34,452 nt of DNA from an uncultured Acetatifactor sp. (GTDB lineage: Bacteria; Bacillota; Clostridia; Lachnospirales; Lachnospiraceae). Made by a program: the position numbers and the translations under genes. This document shows, one piece after another, positions 1-8,734 of the stretch; position 1 is the first letter of the stretch; every line of letters starts with the position of its first letter. A model generated the notes under the pieces. That model worked only from the letters and a program-made list of their open reading frames with translations, had not been told where the DNA came from and did no database searches. The stretch is taken from contig CANQNT010000038.1 of the NCBI GenBank assembly GCA_947625255.1, positions 1 to 34,452 on the forward strand. Reading direction: 5' to 3'.

Positions 1-200
1 CATTCCTGCCGGTAGGTTATGGGAGGACCTGTTTGAAAACTACGGAACTTTCATAGTACTTCGACGGAAGACGGGTCGCCGGTTTGTTCTATACAATCGG
101 TAAACGAAAATAACCGCCAAGGGTCCCAACCAAATGCGGTTATTCTCTTTCTTGACCATATTAAAATGGGGCTAACCGTCTGCAATACAGTAGCGCTTTT
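1..200 (-). other. left edge: end of a split connector gene and possible further intron
   Basis: On the minus strand a frame opening K-S-A-T-V-L-Q-T follows the proposed end of intron A1 at 201. It fits as the continuation of the connector gene (W-T-D | K-S-A-T-V). The frame stays open for about 50 codons, but the residues after about position 175 do not look like the rest of a connector. Another intron may therefore begin there. A 9-bp hairpin (AATAACCGC with GCGGTTATT, 109-144) lies inside. Read on the minus strand it is followed by TTTTCGTTT and could be a terminator or an intron stem. No other gene is seen. Confidence 0.3.
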
Positions 201-1735
201 CTATTGTCTATAATAGCACTTGATAGTAATAAAATCAAGAATATTTTTAAAAGTGTGCTTTTAAAATTATTGTATATTTAAAGTCTCTGAATGTCAATAA
301 ATCCTACAAATAACTTCATTTTCTCGCGCTTTCACACGAGTCATGACCATATCTTCACCATACCTTTCAAGGTTTAGGTGCTCCCCGCTTCGGGGCACTT
401 GCCCCTAACACCGTTACGGTGATGGTCGATGAACCTTGCCCTGTTCGGGCCTTGGCTGCTGATTATCCAATCCAATCATTTTCAGGCATTCACACCCAGG
501 CATATTTCATCCTCATGTTATAGCTGATTGGCTATAAGGAACTCCCAGCAATTCAAGGAGTTTACACTATGCGGTTTCCCGACATAGGGGACTATCGTTA
601 TAATCCGTCCAGCATTTTGTTATCCAGAGGGCTTTTTATCCCTCTGCTCTTACGGTTGAATTCCCGCAAGTTCGGCGTACCTTTTTACCCAACACTCATG
701 TCTGGGTAGTGAGGACTCTTGGGAAAGTTATATTCTATTCGTTAATAGGTTCATTTCCTACGCTCTGCATGTGACCGTGTTTTTAAGCACAGCCTTCCAT
801 TCGGATTTGCTTCTCAGCATCCCCGTTTTCTTCCTCACTTTATTACCTATCCGTTACCGAATAGGAGAGCCTGTTTTTGACCCCGGAGTTGTCTTTGTGT
901 TACTGAAATATTTCGCTAGAATAATTCAGATCGTCAGAATAAACGATTTTCTCATGTTTTCACATGAGAACAGATCATATCATTTCACCATGCCATAAAG
1001 GTTTAGGTGGTTCCCGTTTCGGGCGCTTGCCCTACAATTGATCGTTGAACACACCTCTATTCGAGGCTTCGTTGCTGATTATCCAATCCACACATTCTTA
1101 AGCATTCGTGCCTAGGTATATTTCATCCTTACACTGTAGCTGCGTGGCTCTAAGGACTTCCCAGCAGTTAGGGAACGATTCATTATGCCGGTTTCCCAGC
1201 ATAACGCACTATTTACTAATGAATTACGAAGTCTGGCAATTCCCCACATCTTAAACAACCTTCCGTTCTTCACCCAATGCAACAGATAGTTGCACGGTAG
1301 TATGGAATATTTTACAAAATCAGGTTCCATATCTCTTGAACATATCATCCATCTACGGTATTCGCCGTTCTCATCTGGGACATCTACATAGAGCCCGATC
1401 GGGAATTCAGCATTAGCACCGAAAGATTCAGAATAGTAGGAGATAGGTTCCTGACCATAACGAAAGACCAGGTGATACTCAACCTGATCTTTGGATAGAC
1501 TTCCATATTGCGTTACCAAATACTTTGTATCAATCGCTGTCTTTGATGATCCTTCATGAGACATGCCTTTTGCCATATCTTTGTGATCATCATGTTCATA
1601 GTCGTATATATAGCACTGTCTATATGCCGCGTCCTCGTCAAACGTCTGGTTGAAAATATCATGAGAATATTGACGGCGCTTTTGCGGCATTGTCTTTGCA
1701 GACTGAATACGTTTATAATCATTAAAGTTCATCAT
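176..1735 (-). CDS. head-tail connector-like protein, split by three group I introns; 3' end unresolved
   Basis: Start ATG at 1735, 10 nt after an AAGGAGG site and overlapping the end of the previous gene. Proposed exons are 1735-1219, 892-880 (13 nt), 612-603 (10 nt) and about 200-176. Joining them gives an uninterrupted R-N-S-Y-N-S-G-V-W-T-D and then K-S-A-T-V. From memory, N-S-Y-N-S-G-x-W is the conserved segment of connector/head-closure-like proteins in Firmicutes phages. Exon 1 has the expected preceding block (I-L-P-C-N-Y-L-L-H-W-V). Each 5' exon ends in U, as group I splicing requires. It is the last gene of the visible head module. Exon 4 and the C-terminus are uncertain and probably continue beyond the window. 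The unspliced reading frame running to 1112 is intron read-through. Confidence 0.7.
201..602 (-). ncRNA. group I self-splicing intron A1
   Basis: The sense (minus) strand carries the group I core in order. There is an internal hairpin around 562-588, a P-like block at about 542-555 (AATTGCTGGGAGTTCC), a Q-like block (GATAATCAGCAGCC), R (GTTCATCGACCAT) and S (GAAGATATGGTC). GACCAT and ATGGTC pair as P7. A P9 hairpin (CTCGTG/CGCGAG) follows. The proposed P1 pairs exon GGAU with GUCC and ends in a U-G wobble. The 3' end at 201 is placed by analogy with A2 and A3 (a hairpin, then ACAATAG) and by reading phase. A 3' end at 295 would also keep phase. No homing endonuclease is encoded. Sister introns are A2 and A3. 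Confidence 0.75.
613..879 (-). ncRNA. group I intron B1 (sister of the terminase intron)
   Basis: About 267 nt, very close in length and layout to the 265-nt terminase intron at 10198-10462. Both share a P2-like hairpin, the block GAATGGAAGG/GAGTGGAAGG, GCAGAGCGTAG, an S-like AGAATATAA, the stretch AAAAGGTACGCCGAACTT, and a terminal hairpin followed by GATAACAnAnTG. P1 pairs exon GGGGU with GCUCU and ends in the U-G wobble. It separates exons of 13 and 10 nt. No open reading frame of intron-endonuclease size is present. The subgroup is not assigned. Confidence 0.72.
893..1218 (-). ncRNA. group I intron A2
   Basis: The core resembles A1: hairpin GCATAA-type at about 1180-1203, P-like block AACTGCTGGGAAGTCC, Q-like GGATAATCAGCAACG, R GTTCAACGATCAA and S ATGATATGATC (P7 GATCA/TGATC). 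P9 is CTCATG/CATGAG. Near the 3' end a CTGAA/TTCAG hairpin is followed by TAACACAAAG, comparable to TAATACAACAG in A3. The 5' site after TTCAT is chosen because the GGAAACC hairpin just downstream is conserved in all A introns and so must be intron-internal, and because the splice then restores N-S-Y-N-S-G. P1 is weak (one mismatch) but ends in U-G. Confidence 0.78.
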
Positions 1736-2066
1736 CCGCGGCCACCTCCTTCTCACCATTCCACCACTCATCAACTTTAGCGTGTGCATCAAGAACGAGT
1801 TTACGATACCTCGTAAAATCATCATGAGCTTTACGGTTTATGATTCGTGCTTCATGGAGCAGTACCATAACATCAATTAAGGATTGGGGATGTCCCATCA
1901 GATCATTCAGACTCGCTATATATAAAAGAAGAGAGTAAAAGTACGAATCAAGATATTCGTATTCATTCTCCCTATAGATCAACAGCCAGTGTATCTTTGC
2001 GTGAAGCAGATCTCTCTCATCCGTGAGTTGTGACTCGATGAATTCTCCATCATAAATATGTTTCAT
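1722..2066 (-). CDS. small head-module protein of unknown function
   Basis: 114 residues. The ATG overlaps the stop of the upstream gene (TAATG), which implies translational coupling. The protein is acidic and predicted mostly helical. Its C-terminus reads W-W-N-G-E-K-E and ends in an acidic D-D-E-L. It sits between two probable connector/completion genes, so a neck or head-completion role is plausible from position alone. I do not recognise the family. Confidence 0.75.
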   Translation of the reverse strand: MKHIYDGEFIESQLTDERDLLHAKIHWLLIYRENEYEYLDSYFYSLLLYIASLNDLMGHPQSLIDVMVLLHEARIINRKAHDDFTRYRKLVLDAHAKVDEWWNGEKEVAADDEL

Positions 2067-2900
2067 TACTCACCTCTTATATATGAGTTGTAGACATACC
2101 CACGGTCACGGATCATTTTATTGAGAGATATTTTCGCATCATCCAATAAGGCACGAAGCTGTGCCAGATGATTTGCCTGGGCATAAACTGTTGTATTACT
2201 CAACCGGGTCGTTACTCCGATTGAGGTTTACGTGATGTAAACTTTCTCATGCTTTCACATGAGCATAGACTATACTATTCACCATATGGATCATTCCACT
2301 TAGGTCTACGAATTATTCCACTTAGGAGTCCTTCACTTCGGGAGACTTCTCCCTACGGGCATTTCAGCCGCACAGTCGTTGAGGGTATTTCTATTCGAAA
2401 CTTCCCTGCTGATTATCCAATTTGCAAACTTTTCAAGCCATACCATATAGGCATATTTCATCCTTCCGTTTTGGCATTGCAACTCTAAGGACGTTCCAGC
2501 ATATACGAAGGAATACACCATGCCGTTTCCGCACATGGCGAACCAGGGGCAAGAACCCCAATTTTTCTTCTTTGCCACCAAGCATCTGATGTATATTCAA
2601 CGTCGTTGTCACTTTTGGCTGTAACCAGGCAATCATCATACCTGTGGCAAGTATGCTCGTCACAAAATCAATGTCAGCTTGTTCATTATCACTGGGATCT
2701 TTCATTTCGAAAGTAAGCTGTTGAATTTCTGAATCATAAGACATCGAACTAAACAGATTTTGTACTCTGATATTTGATAAAGCGGATTTGAGCCAATCCG
2801 TCATAAAGGCGTTGGCATCAGATTCGTCAAGCGATAGAAACTTGACATCATCTATCATATGAAGAAATTCGGATTGAATAGCAGAGTAGGAGAGTACCAT
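2066..2900 (-). CDS. head-module protein interrupted by group I intron A3
   Basis: Start ATG at 2900 after GGAGG. Exons 2900-2561 (340 nt) and 2187-2066 (122 nt) join in phase to give 154 codons including the stop (153 residues). The join reads G-G-K-E-E-K | F-Y-A-Q-A-N-H-L. This restores a smooth sequence with the helical C-terminal L-A-Q-L-R-A-L-L-D-D. The first half contains a hydrophobic segment (I-L-A-T-G-M-M-I-A-W-L). By position after the capsid gene it is likely a head-completion or adaptor protein. Without splicing the frame runs into intron sequence and ends at 2433. Confidence 0.78.
2188..2560 (-). ncRNA. group I intron A3
   Basis: 373 nt. It carries the A-type hairpin CATG-GCGGAAACG-GCATG, a Q-like GGATAATCAGCAGGG, a P9 CTCATG/CATGAG and a terminal CTCAA/TTGAG hairpin followed by TAATACAACAG. 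The 5' site follows GAAAAAT; P1 with GUUCUU has one mismatch and ends in U-G. The exon lengths on either side sum to a multiple of three, and the spliced protein is continuous. No endonuclease ORF is seen. Confidence 0.75.
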
Positions 2901-2914
2901 TTAAGCACCTCCGA

Positions 2915-3511
2915 TCAGCCGAACAATTCCGTCATCAACATAAATTTAGTGTCAAACACTTCGTCGAAAGCCTTAATCCTCTGAACACTGTCAAGGGATC
3001 CGTTCTGCACTGCATCAGCTACAATGCTCTTTACAGATTCACGCGCACCGGATGGAAGAGTAGGAACAATCTTCTTAATCTGGGAAGGGGACATCTTCAG
3101 CACGTTCTTCAGATCATCAATATCATAGATCGTATTGTAAACCTTCTGCACCTGTGGAAATTGCTTCAAAAAGTCCTCGTCATCAATGATAAAATATGGC
3201 TCAGTGATATGCTTCTTTCCGGACCTGACGGCTGCGGCAAGATCCTGATATTCAACATCAACAACCTCACCCTGGGCTTCCCAACTGTAGTTGATATGGC
3301 TCTTAATGCCAATCATGCCCAGCCGACCAGCAGTGATAGAAACGCAAGGAATCGTATCAGTATCCTCGAATTTCTTGACCGCTTTCTTAGAAACTGAAGC
3401 GGGCGCGATAGTAGGTTCAGATGCAGTCACTTCGACTGTATTTTTGATAACGGTTTCCTCCATTACGGGTTCAACCGTTTTCTGTGTTCTTTTTGTGGTT
3501 TTTGTAGCCAT
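2915..3511 (-). CDS. virion-associated protein of unknown function
   Basis: 198 residues. Start ATG at 3511 with AAGGAG about 7 nt upstream. The N-terminal 50 residues are rich in K, T, V, E and P and look disordered. The middle has beta-type sequence (I-P-C-V-S-I-T-A-G-R-L-G-M-I-G-I). The C-terminal half is helical and resembles a small interaction domain (L-K-M-S-P-S-Q-I-K-K-I-V-P-T-L-P-S-G). It directly follows the capsid gene after a probable terminator, so a head or neck role is likely. Family not recognised. Confidence 0.75.
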   Translation of the reverse strand: MATKTTKRTQKTVEPVMEETVIKNTVEVTASEPTIAPASVSKKAVKKFEDTDTIPCVSITAGRLGMIGIKSHINYSWEAQGEVVDVEYQDLAAAVRSGKKHITEPYFIIDDEDFLKQFPQVQKVYNTIYDIDDLKNVLKMSPSQIKKIVPTLPSGARESVKSIVADAVQNGSLDSVQRIKAFDEVFDTKFMLMTELFG

Positions 3512-3529
3512 TTATTACTCCTTTTGATC

Positions 3530-3565
3530 AAAACAGGAGTGGTGATATTTCGCACCACTCCCAAA
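3530..3565 (-). terminator. probable terminator after the capsid gene
   Basis: On the minus strand GGAGTGGTG and CACCACTCC form a perfect 9-bp stem around CGAAATAT, followed by TGTTTTGATC. The T-run is short, so partial attenuation is as likely as full termination. Confidence 0.55.
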
Positions 3566-3586
3566 TAAATTTATTCGTTATCAACA

Positions 3587-4708
3587 TTAAGAACCGATGG
3601 TCCACACACCGAAGTAGCGTTCGATTACGGTAGCAATACCCATCTCTCTCTGAACTTCGTATGTCATGAAATCGTCTTTCTTTTCACCCTTCTGAGTAGA
3701 CTCAAGAATTTGGGTCTCCCCCACGTCCACGAATTTGACAAATTGGTTGTCAACGTTAGGCATGATCAGCAGTTTGCCAGGAGTCACCAGCTTCTTGGTT
3801 ACGTCACCAGGAGCAAATCTCTGAGGGATCTCCACCAGAGTAGTTCCTTCGTAAGAGCCCAGCCGCCCCATTTCGGCAACCTGTTCCTTCTGGGAATTGG
3901 AAATCCAATCCACATCAGCCAGCGCAGTAATCTTCTTGAGGTCAGTCTTCAGGCCAATTATCACAACAGGAGCACCATCGTTCGCAGCGGATACATCCTC
4001 GATCAACTGGTCAAAGTCAGCCTTATTCTCTTTAGATAGTTCTTTGGTGATAGCAAACTGAGAAGCATTGGGCAGCTTAGTACCCGCGTTCATAACTTCC
4101 GCAAACATGTCATTCTGGATCTGGATCTGATAAGCGCGAGAAACAGCGTCCACCAGTTCAGACCAATCCTTACGGCCAGTCAGGTACACATCAATATCCA
4201 TACCAACCTTGATTGCATAGTTGGAAGTAGGAACAGAAAAACTTTCGCCCTCACCAAGTTTCTGCATGGTGATGTCGTGATGATCACCAGCAACTTTGGC
4301 AACAGCCAGAATCACATCTTTTTCCTGCCAGAATTCATTTCTGTCGCCATTTTTGATGTTCTTCTTTTCAACAAATTCATTGAAGAATTCATTTTCCTCA
4401 AAGCCGGTTGATACTTTGAGATCAATAGCATCTTCCAAAACTTCAAACACTTCATCACCATGGCGTTTCATGACGCGGTTAATATCCCTCTTGGAGGGCT
4501 TAGAATCAGGATCAAGTTCCAGAATGTCAAAAATAACCTTATTGATCTTGTCGTTTGCCATCTGCTTGGTCACTTTATTTCCATCTTCGTCATAGACATC
4601 TCTGCCATGGGTATAATCATAGAGAAATCTTTTGAAACCCTGATAGTCGTTTTCAGGCTTCGCAAAAACTCTTGCAAGATTGTCAGTCGAAAATTTATAT
4701 ACAGCCAT
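3587..4708 (-). CDS. major capsid protein
   Basis: 373 residues. Start ATG at 4708 after AAGGAGGACAAG. The length and position fit an HK97-fold capsid protein, downstream of terminase, portal and protease. The N-terminus is long and helical and charged. The C-terminal part contains beta-rich stretches and a late V-Q-R-E-M-G-I-A-T-V-I-E-R-Y-F-G block, of the kind found near the capsid axial domain. It lies 18 nt after the putative decoration gene and is followed by a terminator-like hairpin, which fits high, separately tuned expression. The assignment rests on gene order, length and character rather than on a diagnostic motif. Confidence 0.8.
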   Translation of the reverse strand: MAVYKFSTDNLARVFAKPENDYQGFKRFLYDYTHGRDVYDEDGNKVTKQMANDKINKVIFDILELDPDSKPSKRDINRVMKRHGDEVFEVLEDAIDLKVSTGFEENEFFNEFVEKKNIKNGDRNEFWQEKDVILAVAKVAGDHHDITMQKLGEGESFSVPTSNYAIKVGMDIDVYLTGRKDWSELVDAVSRAYQIQIQNDMFAEVMNAGTKLPNASQFAITKELSKENKADFDQLIEDVSAANDGAPVVIIGLKTDLKKITALADVDWISNSQKEQVAEMGRLGSYEGTTLVEIPQRFAPGDVTKKLVTPGKLLIMPNVDNQFVKFVDVGETQILESTQKGEKKDDFMTYEVQREMGIATVIERYFGVWTIGS

Positions 4709-4726
4709 TATCTTGTCCTCCTTTCC

Positions 4727-5203
4727 TTACTCACCCACCGTCAGCTTTTTATCAGCGACGCCAGTGATTTCTTTTCCTGCTTCTGGAGTGGCACTAAAGC
4801 CCTCTTCGGACAGTTCGAAACGATCCCATTTACGCAGTTCATAAACACGGGCAATCGTTCCAGTAGGATTGTACATATTGCTTTCTTTGGTCCAGTTGTG
4901 GGTCCAATCTTCTGGAGCAATCGGCACATTGTAAACCAGAGCCGCATCACCAGGATTGGTCACGAGAACAAGCCAGTTACCGTTTGTCATCTTTTGAACA
5001 ACCTTGCCAGTAAATTCGGTAGCGGTGTCCTCTTTAAACACATCAAGAGACTCCCAATCACCGATCTTCACCAGATTTCCGTTGTCTGTATCAGAAGTCA
5101 GTTTCACATTGAAAATATGAGCGCCATAATCCTGGGCCAGCACATTGGAAGGTAGGCAAGTGGCATGTTTCTTGATTTCATATTGAATCGACATTTTTGC
5201 CAT
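4727..5203 (-). CDS. putative capsid decoration/stabilisation protein
   Basis: 158 residues, predicted beta-rich (D-N-G-N-L-V-K-I-G-D-W, G-K-V-V-Q-K, V-Y-E-L-R-K-W-D-R-F). Start ATG at 5203 after AAAGGAG. It lies between the protease-scaffold gene and the capsid gene, where many phages encode a head decoration protein. A terminator sits just upstream of it. The function is inferred from position and predicted fold; no family signature was recognised. Confidence 0.6.
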   Translation of the reverse strand: MAKMSIQYEIKKHATCLPSNVLAQDYGAHIFNVKLTSDTDNGNLVKIGDWESLDVFKEDTATEFTGKVVQKMTNGNWLVLVTNPGDAALVYNVPIAPEDWTHNWTKESNMYNPTGTIARVYELRKWDRFELSEEGFSATPEAGKEITGVADKKLTVGE

Positions 5204-5225
5204 TTTTTCATTTCTCCTTTCGGTT

Positions 5226-5256
5226 AAAAATAAAAAAGAGCCCGAAGGCTCTCTGA
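5226..5256 (-). terminator. intrinsic terminator after the protease-scaffold gene
   Basis: On the minus strand AGAGCC-TTCG-GGCTCT forms a compact stem with a UUCG tetraloop, followed by TTTTTATTTTT. It separates the low-copy packaging and protease genes from the high-copy decoration and capsid genes. Confidence 0.85.
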
Positions 5257-5272
5257 AAATAATTTCATTTTA

Positions 5273-6958
5273 TTATTTAAAAGACAGAGTTCCGTATGGT
5301 CCCTTCTTTTTCTTTTGAGTTGTTGACAACTGTTTCTTAGGTACTTTGTTATCAGAACCAGCGTCAGCTTCCGCAGAGAAAGCAAGTTTCCCAGCTTTCG
5401 CATAGTCAAGCAGAATGCCATCCAGTTTTGACTTTAGTTCATCTAAGGAATAGTCATCATGATTTTCAGATAGCTGTTTGAATTCATCAGACTCAGCAAT
5501 AGAAGAGTAGTCAGCAGATACGAACAGAGCATCTTTATTCGCTTTTTCTTCGGCGGCTTTGTATTGATTCAGTTCATTTTCAATGACCGAATAATTAGAC
5601 CGGATATTCTGAAGCTCAGCATATTCGCTGTCAGTCAGTAACTCTTTATGAAGGTTGTAGCGTTCTCCAGAGAATGCAACGACATCATTATCCTTCGCAT
5701 ATGCCTGGCCGTAAATCTTGTTCCCTTCCCAATTTTCGTATACAAAATGGGTGTCATATACGTCCGTGATATAATACCATTCGTTATCAGTCTCTTCATA
5801 TGTAACTAACAGTTGATATAGAGCATACCTGATATCTTCATGAGAAATCTCGAATGTCTTCTGATAGGTTTCAGGCTGTGACTCTTCGGATCCGTCGGGC
5901 TCATCAGAATTATCAGTTTCATCAGATTCAGATTCTTCAGACCCGGCATCCGCATCCTTAGACATCTTTTCGGTTTGCACTTCCTGAGTATCATGAACTT
6001 CTTCTGATTCACCATCGTCATTGGAAGGATCCTCGTCAGTCTGCCCGAAGGCTTCCTTAAACGCCGCTTCCAGTTCATCATCGGACATATTCTTATAATC
6101 GAACGTAATATCCTCTGCTGTTTTGTTGTACTGTTTCAGTAATTCATCAAACTTCACCAGATCGTTTCCTCCTTCCTTTGAATGATCATTTATAGAAAAA
6201 TTAGAAAGCGTCTGATTCAGTCTTTCTAATGTTTCGATTAAGAGAGCGTTCTGATCGGGCAGAAAACTATTGTTCTTCGTAGAGAAGTCTGCAAGTTGGA
6301 TATTCGCCCCAGCCATGCCGGGTTCAACGGGCGTACCATCTTCCCGTTTCCCAAGGATCGTGACGCCACTAAAGAAGAAGTCCTCAATCATCAGTACCTT
6401 GTTCGCGGCATCATAAGACAGCTTTCTAACACTCAATTCCACAGAAACGGCACACTCACCTTCTCTTTGAAGGATCTCCGCGGCTTTTGAGTATTCTTCA
6501 AATATGTAGCCTTTTACCACAACATAGGTTTTCTTTTTTTCTTCGTCATAGACCAGTTTTGCATCACAGGATTCCGGGATAATTCCAACTGGGATCTCAT
6601 CATAAACAATGTTGTCATTCTCATCCAGATGCGCGTTATGCCCACAAAACTCTGGCTGACCGTCAACCTCGTAAATATAGCCAAGAATAGGTCTATTAGA
6701 AAAGCTGGGGAGAGCATCGGTCATTGTTTCCTCAGTAATATAACTGCCGTTCAGATTGCCGAGAGTATGACAGCTCTGCAGCACCACAGGAAGCAGACCC
6801 TCTTTATTCTTATCTTCCTGCTTTTCAAAATTGATGAATCCATTAATATGGACCACAATGTTTTCATCGTCTTTCGCAGAGTCAAATTTTATAGACTGAC
6901 CAGATGACGATAGATACTGGTATAGATCTTCTAATGTAAGTAGCTTTCTCTTAGCCAT
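5273..6958 (-). CDS. capsid maturation protease fused to scaffold
   Basis: 561 residues. Start ATG at 6958 after AAAGGAG. Residues about 30-235 look like a phage prohead protease domain: V-H-I-N-G-F-I-N-F, then A-L-P-S-F-S-N-R-P-I-L-G-Y-I, candidate histidines 107/110, a G-E-C-A-V-S-V-E-L-S-V block with candidate Ser172, and a final F-F-F-S-G-V-T-I-L-G strand. Residues about 260-561 are acidic, low-complexity and helical, as expected for an internal scaffold removed by the protease. The order portal, protease-scaffold, decoration, capsid is standard. The catalytic residue choice is tentative. Confidence 0.82.
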   Translation of the reverse strand: MAKRKLLTLEDLYQYLSSSGQSIKFDSAKDDENIVVHINGFINFEKQEDKNKEGLLPVVLQSCHTLGNLNGSYITEETMTDALPSFSNRPILGYIYEVDGQPEFCGHNAHLDENDNIVYDEIPVGIIPESCDAKLVYDEEKKKTYVVVKGYIFEEYSKAAEILQREGECAVSVELSVRKLSYDAANKVLMIEDFFFSGVTILGKREDGTPVEPGMAGANIQLADFSTKNNSFLPDQNALLIETLERLNQTLSNFSINDHSKEGGNDLVKFDELLKQYNKTAEDITFDYKNMSDDELEAAFKEAFGQTDEDPSNDDGESEEVHDTQEVQTEKMSKDADAGSEESESDETDNSDEPDGSEESQPETYQKTFEISHEDIRYALYQLLVTYEETDNEWYYITDVYDTHFVYENWEGNKIYGQAYAKDNDVVAFSGERYNLHKELLTDSEYAELQNIRSNYSVIENELNQYKAAEEKANKDALFVSADYSSIAESDEFKQLSENHDDYSLDELKSKLDGILLDYAKAGKLAFSAEADAGSDNKVPKKQLSTTQKKKKGPYGTLSFK

Positions 6959-6979
6959 TTGACTCCTTTCTTTGTATAA

Positions 6980-7153
6980 TTACATGTTCAAAATATTCGT
7001 GCCCTGAACTTTGGCATCGAGGTCAAATTTCAGATTTGTATCATTCAGAAAGGTCCATTTATTCCCTTCATCCTGCACGAGCTGAAATCCGCTTGCCTTT
7101 AATTTCTCGCACGTTTCTTGGTCACAAGTTGTTATGAAAATTTTCTTATCCAT
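6980..7153 (-). CDS. small conserved phage protein between portal and protease
   Basis: 57 residues. ATG at 7153 with GAGG just upstream; a TTG 12 nt earlier is less likely. The N-terminus I-F-I-T-T-C-D-Q-E-T and the L-K-A-S-G-F-Q-L-V pattern suggest a small alpha/beta fold. I recall similar short proteins at this position in Firmicutes phages, without a known role. Confidence 0.7.
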   Translation of the reverse strand: MDKKIFITTCDQETCEKLKASGFQLVQDEGNKWTFLNDTNLKFDLDAKVQGTNILNM

Positions 7154-7168
7154 TTTGATCCTCAAAAA

Positions 7169-8722
7169 TTAATTGGCGGCGTCAGCTTTATCTCTGGAAG
7201 CCTCGCCGTCATCGGATATTTCAGTATCGCTTTTCGTAGGCGCACCACCCTCAGTATCAGCGCCGCTCTGTGTATAGGAAGAACTGAGCGGGATAAATTT
7301 CTTAGAAATGTCAAGACATTCTTCTTCCAGATAGTTCAGTGACATGACATCGAGAGCAGACAGTCCTTCCAGAGATCCAAGAATCAGCTTCACGGGCAAG
7401 CCATGCTGGGCATCCTTCAGAATCGACTCTTTGAATCCATCAATCGTATATGTGCTCACCTCAAAGAACTTCACCTTGCTCGGATTGGAAAGCTGGTAGC
7501 TCAGAAATCTATTGACCCAAGCCTGTGTTTGTGGTAGCAAGAAGGAAATGGCGAATTCTGTGTCAGCTTTTACAGCCGCATTGAACGCGGTGGATCCAGA
7601 GATAGTAGAAGAGTTAAGGATTTGAGCGCCGCCAGAAGAGTTGAACAGCGTTTCCGTAGACTTGGAGATCTTATTAGTATCCGTTGCTTTATCATCATCA
7701 AATGTAATTGTGTTCAGCTTACCCGGGACAATGGTTGCGGAAATATAATCCGGAAGGGCTTCATTGATCATCCGGTTAAAATAGTCAATAACGAGCGCCG
7801 GGTTTACTTTCCAGTCATCTACATCTTTAGATCCCGTAATGGTTTCCAGTTCCATCCAAATCATTTTGTAAATGGCCTGTGCATCAGAAACCGCCTGAAT
7901 ATCCTCCAGATCAATCAGGTTGATAATCGAATTCAACAGGCCGCTGAATACAGGAATAGCAGTTTCCCAATCCTCCGGTCTTGCTTTCAGACAGACACAA
8001 TATTCATCCGGCATTGGCTGCCACCGGGCGGAGTTACCACCGGATTCGTAGGCTCTCCACATAGACTGGAATGGCTCACCCAGAAATTCAAGCATTTCCT
8101 GGCGGGATCTGAAGTACGTCATATCCATGCTGAACGCGAAGTCCCCGGTCTGGTAGATACCAGATATCCTGCAGTAGTCAGGATCCAGAGGCAAGAAAAA
8201 CATGCCCGTATCATCATAGTAGCAGCACCCGTAATAAACGTCCTCACGGAAATTGGTCACATAAACCTTTAGGAATTCATACTGCAGATTCATGTTCTCC
8301 AAAATATGCAGAGTGGTGTTGTACGATTTGAGCATCTTCTTCTTATCATTATTCTTTGCCAGGTCATAAGATGGGATCACCGTTCGCGCATCCAGACAGA
8401 ACATAGTAGCGTTATATAAGATCAACCTGTAATAAGCATGGCATCTATAGAACAGATACCGGGACAGGTTGCGCAAGTTTGTCTCATTGCTCGCTATGTT
8501 TTGCAGATAACCGCGCAGTGATTCCTTATTAAATGCCGTTATAGTCCGGTTGCTGGTGGTCTTTGTGACATCACGAAGCTGTTTTAAAGCTTCAGATGCC
8601 GCCGCGAAGTTATTTTTGTTCTTCTCGTACCACTCCCGGATTTCGGCAGCAGTTGGTTGTGTTGGTTGTGAAGGTGCAGGAGCAACCTTCGTATCATTTG
8701 ATGCAGATACCTTCCGTGCCAT
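7169..8722 (-). CDS. portal protein
   Basis: 517 residues. ATG at 8722, six nt after AAGGAGG; an upstream in-frame GTG at 8728 lies too close to the ribosome binding site. Length and gene order (directly after the large terminase, before the protease) fit a portal. The sequence has the typical helical N-terminus, a long central mixed region with Y-Y-G-C-C-Y-Y-D-D and a Q/S/N-rich tunnel-loop-like region (S-S-G-G-A-Q-I-L-N-S-S-T-I-S-G). The C-terminal tail is acidic and disordered. It lies 12 nt after the terminase stop. Confidence 0.85.
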   Translation of the reverse strand: MARKVSASNDTKVAPAPSQPTQPTAAEIREWYEKNKNNFAAASEALKQLRDVTKTTSNRTITAFNKESLRGYLQNIASNETNLRNLSRYLFYRCHAYYRLILYNATMFCLDARTVIPSYDLAKNNDKKKMLKSYNTTLHILENMNLQYEFLKVYVTNFREDVYYGCCYYDDTGMFFLPLDPDYCRISGIYQTGDFAFSMDMTYFRSRQEMLEFLGEPFQSMWRAYESGGNSARWQPMPDEYCVCLKARPEDWETAIPVFSGLLNSIINLIDLEDIQAVSDAQAIYKMIWMELETITGSKDVDDWKVNPALVIDYFNRMINEALPDYISATIVPGKLNTITFDDDKATDTNKISKSTETLFNSSGGAQILNSSTISGSTAFNAAVKADTEFAISFLLPQTQAWVNRFLSYQLSNPSKVKFFEVSTYTIDGFKESILKDAQHGLPVKLILGSLEGLSALDVMSLNYLEEECLDISKKFIPLSSSYTQSGADTEGGAPTKSDTEISDDGEASRDKADAAN

Positions 8723-8734
8723 AAGCACCCTCCT

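Noticed and set aside
771..998. Plus-strand open frame of 75 codons
   Set aside because: It lies across introns B1 and A2 on the opposite strand, has no ribosome binding site, and is explained by the intron sequence.
1180..1203. Alternative P1 helix TTATGCT/GGCATAA as the A2 splice site
   Set aside because: The GGAAACC hairpin is conserved in all three A introns, so it is internal. Splicing there would insert residues into N-S-Y-N-S-G.
1112..1218. Continuation of the connector reading frame to 1112
   Set aside because: This is the unspliced frame running into intron A2. The sequence matches the conserved intron core shared with A1 and A3.
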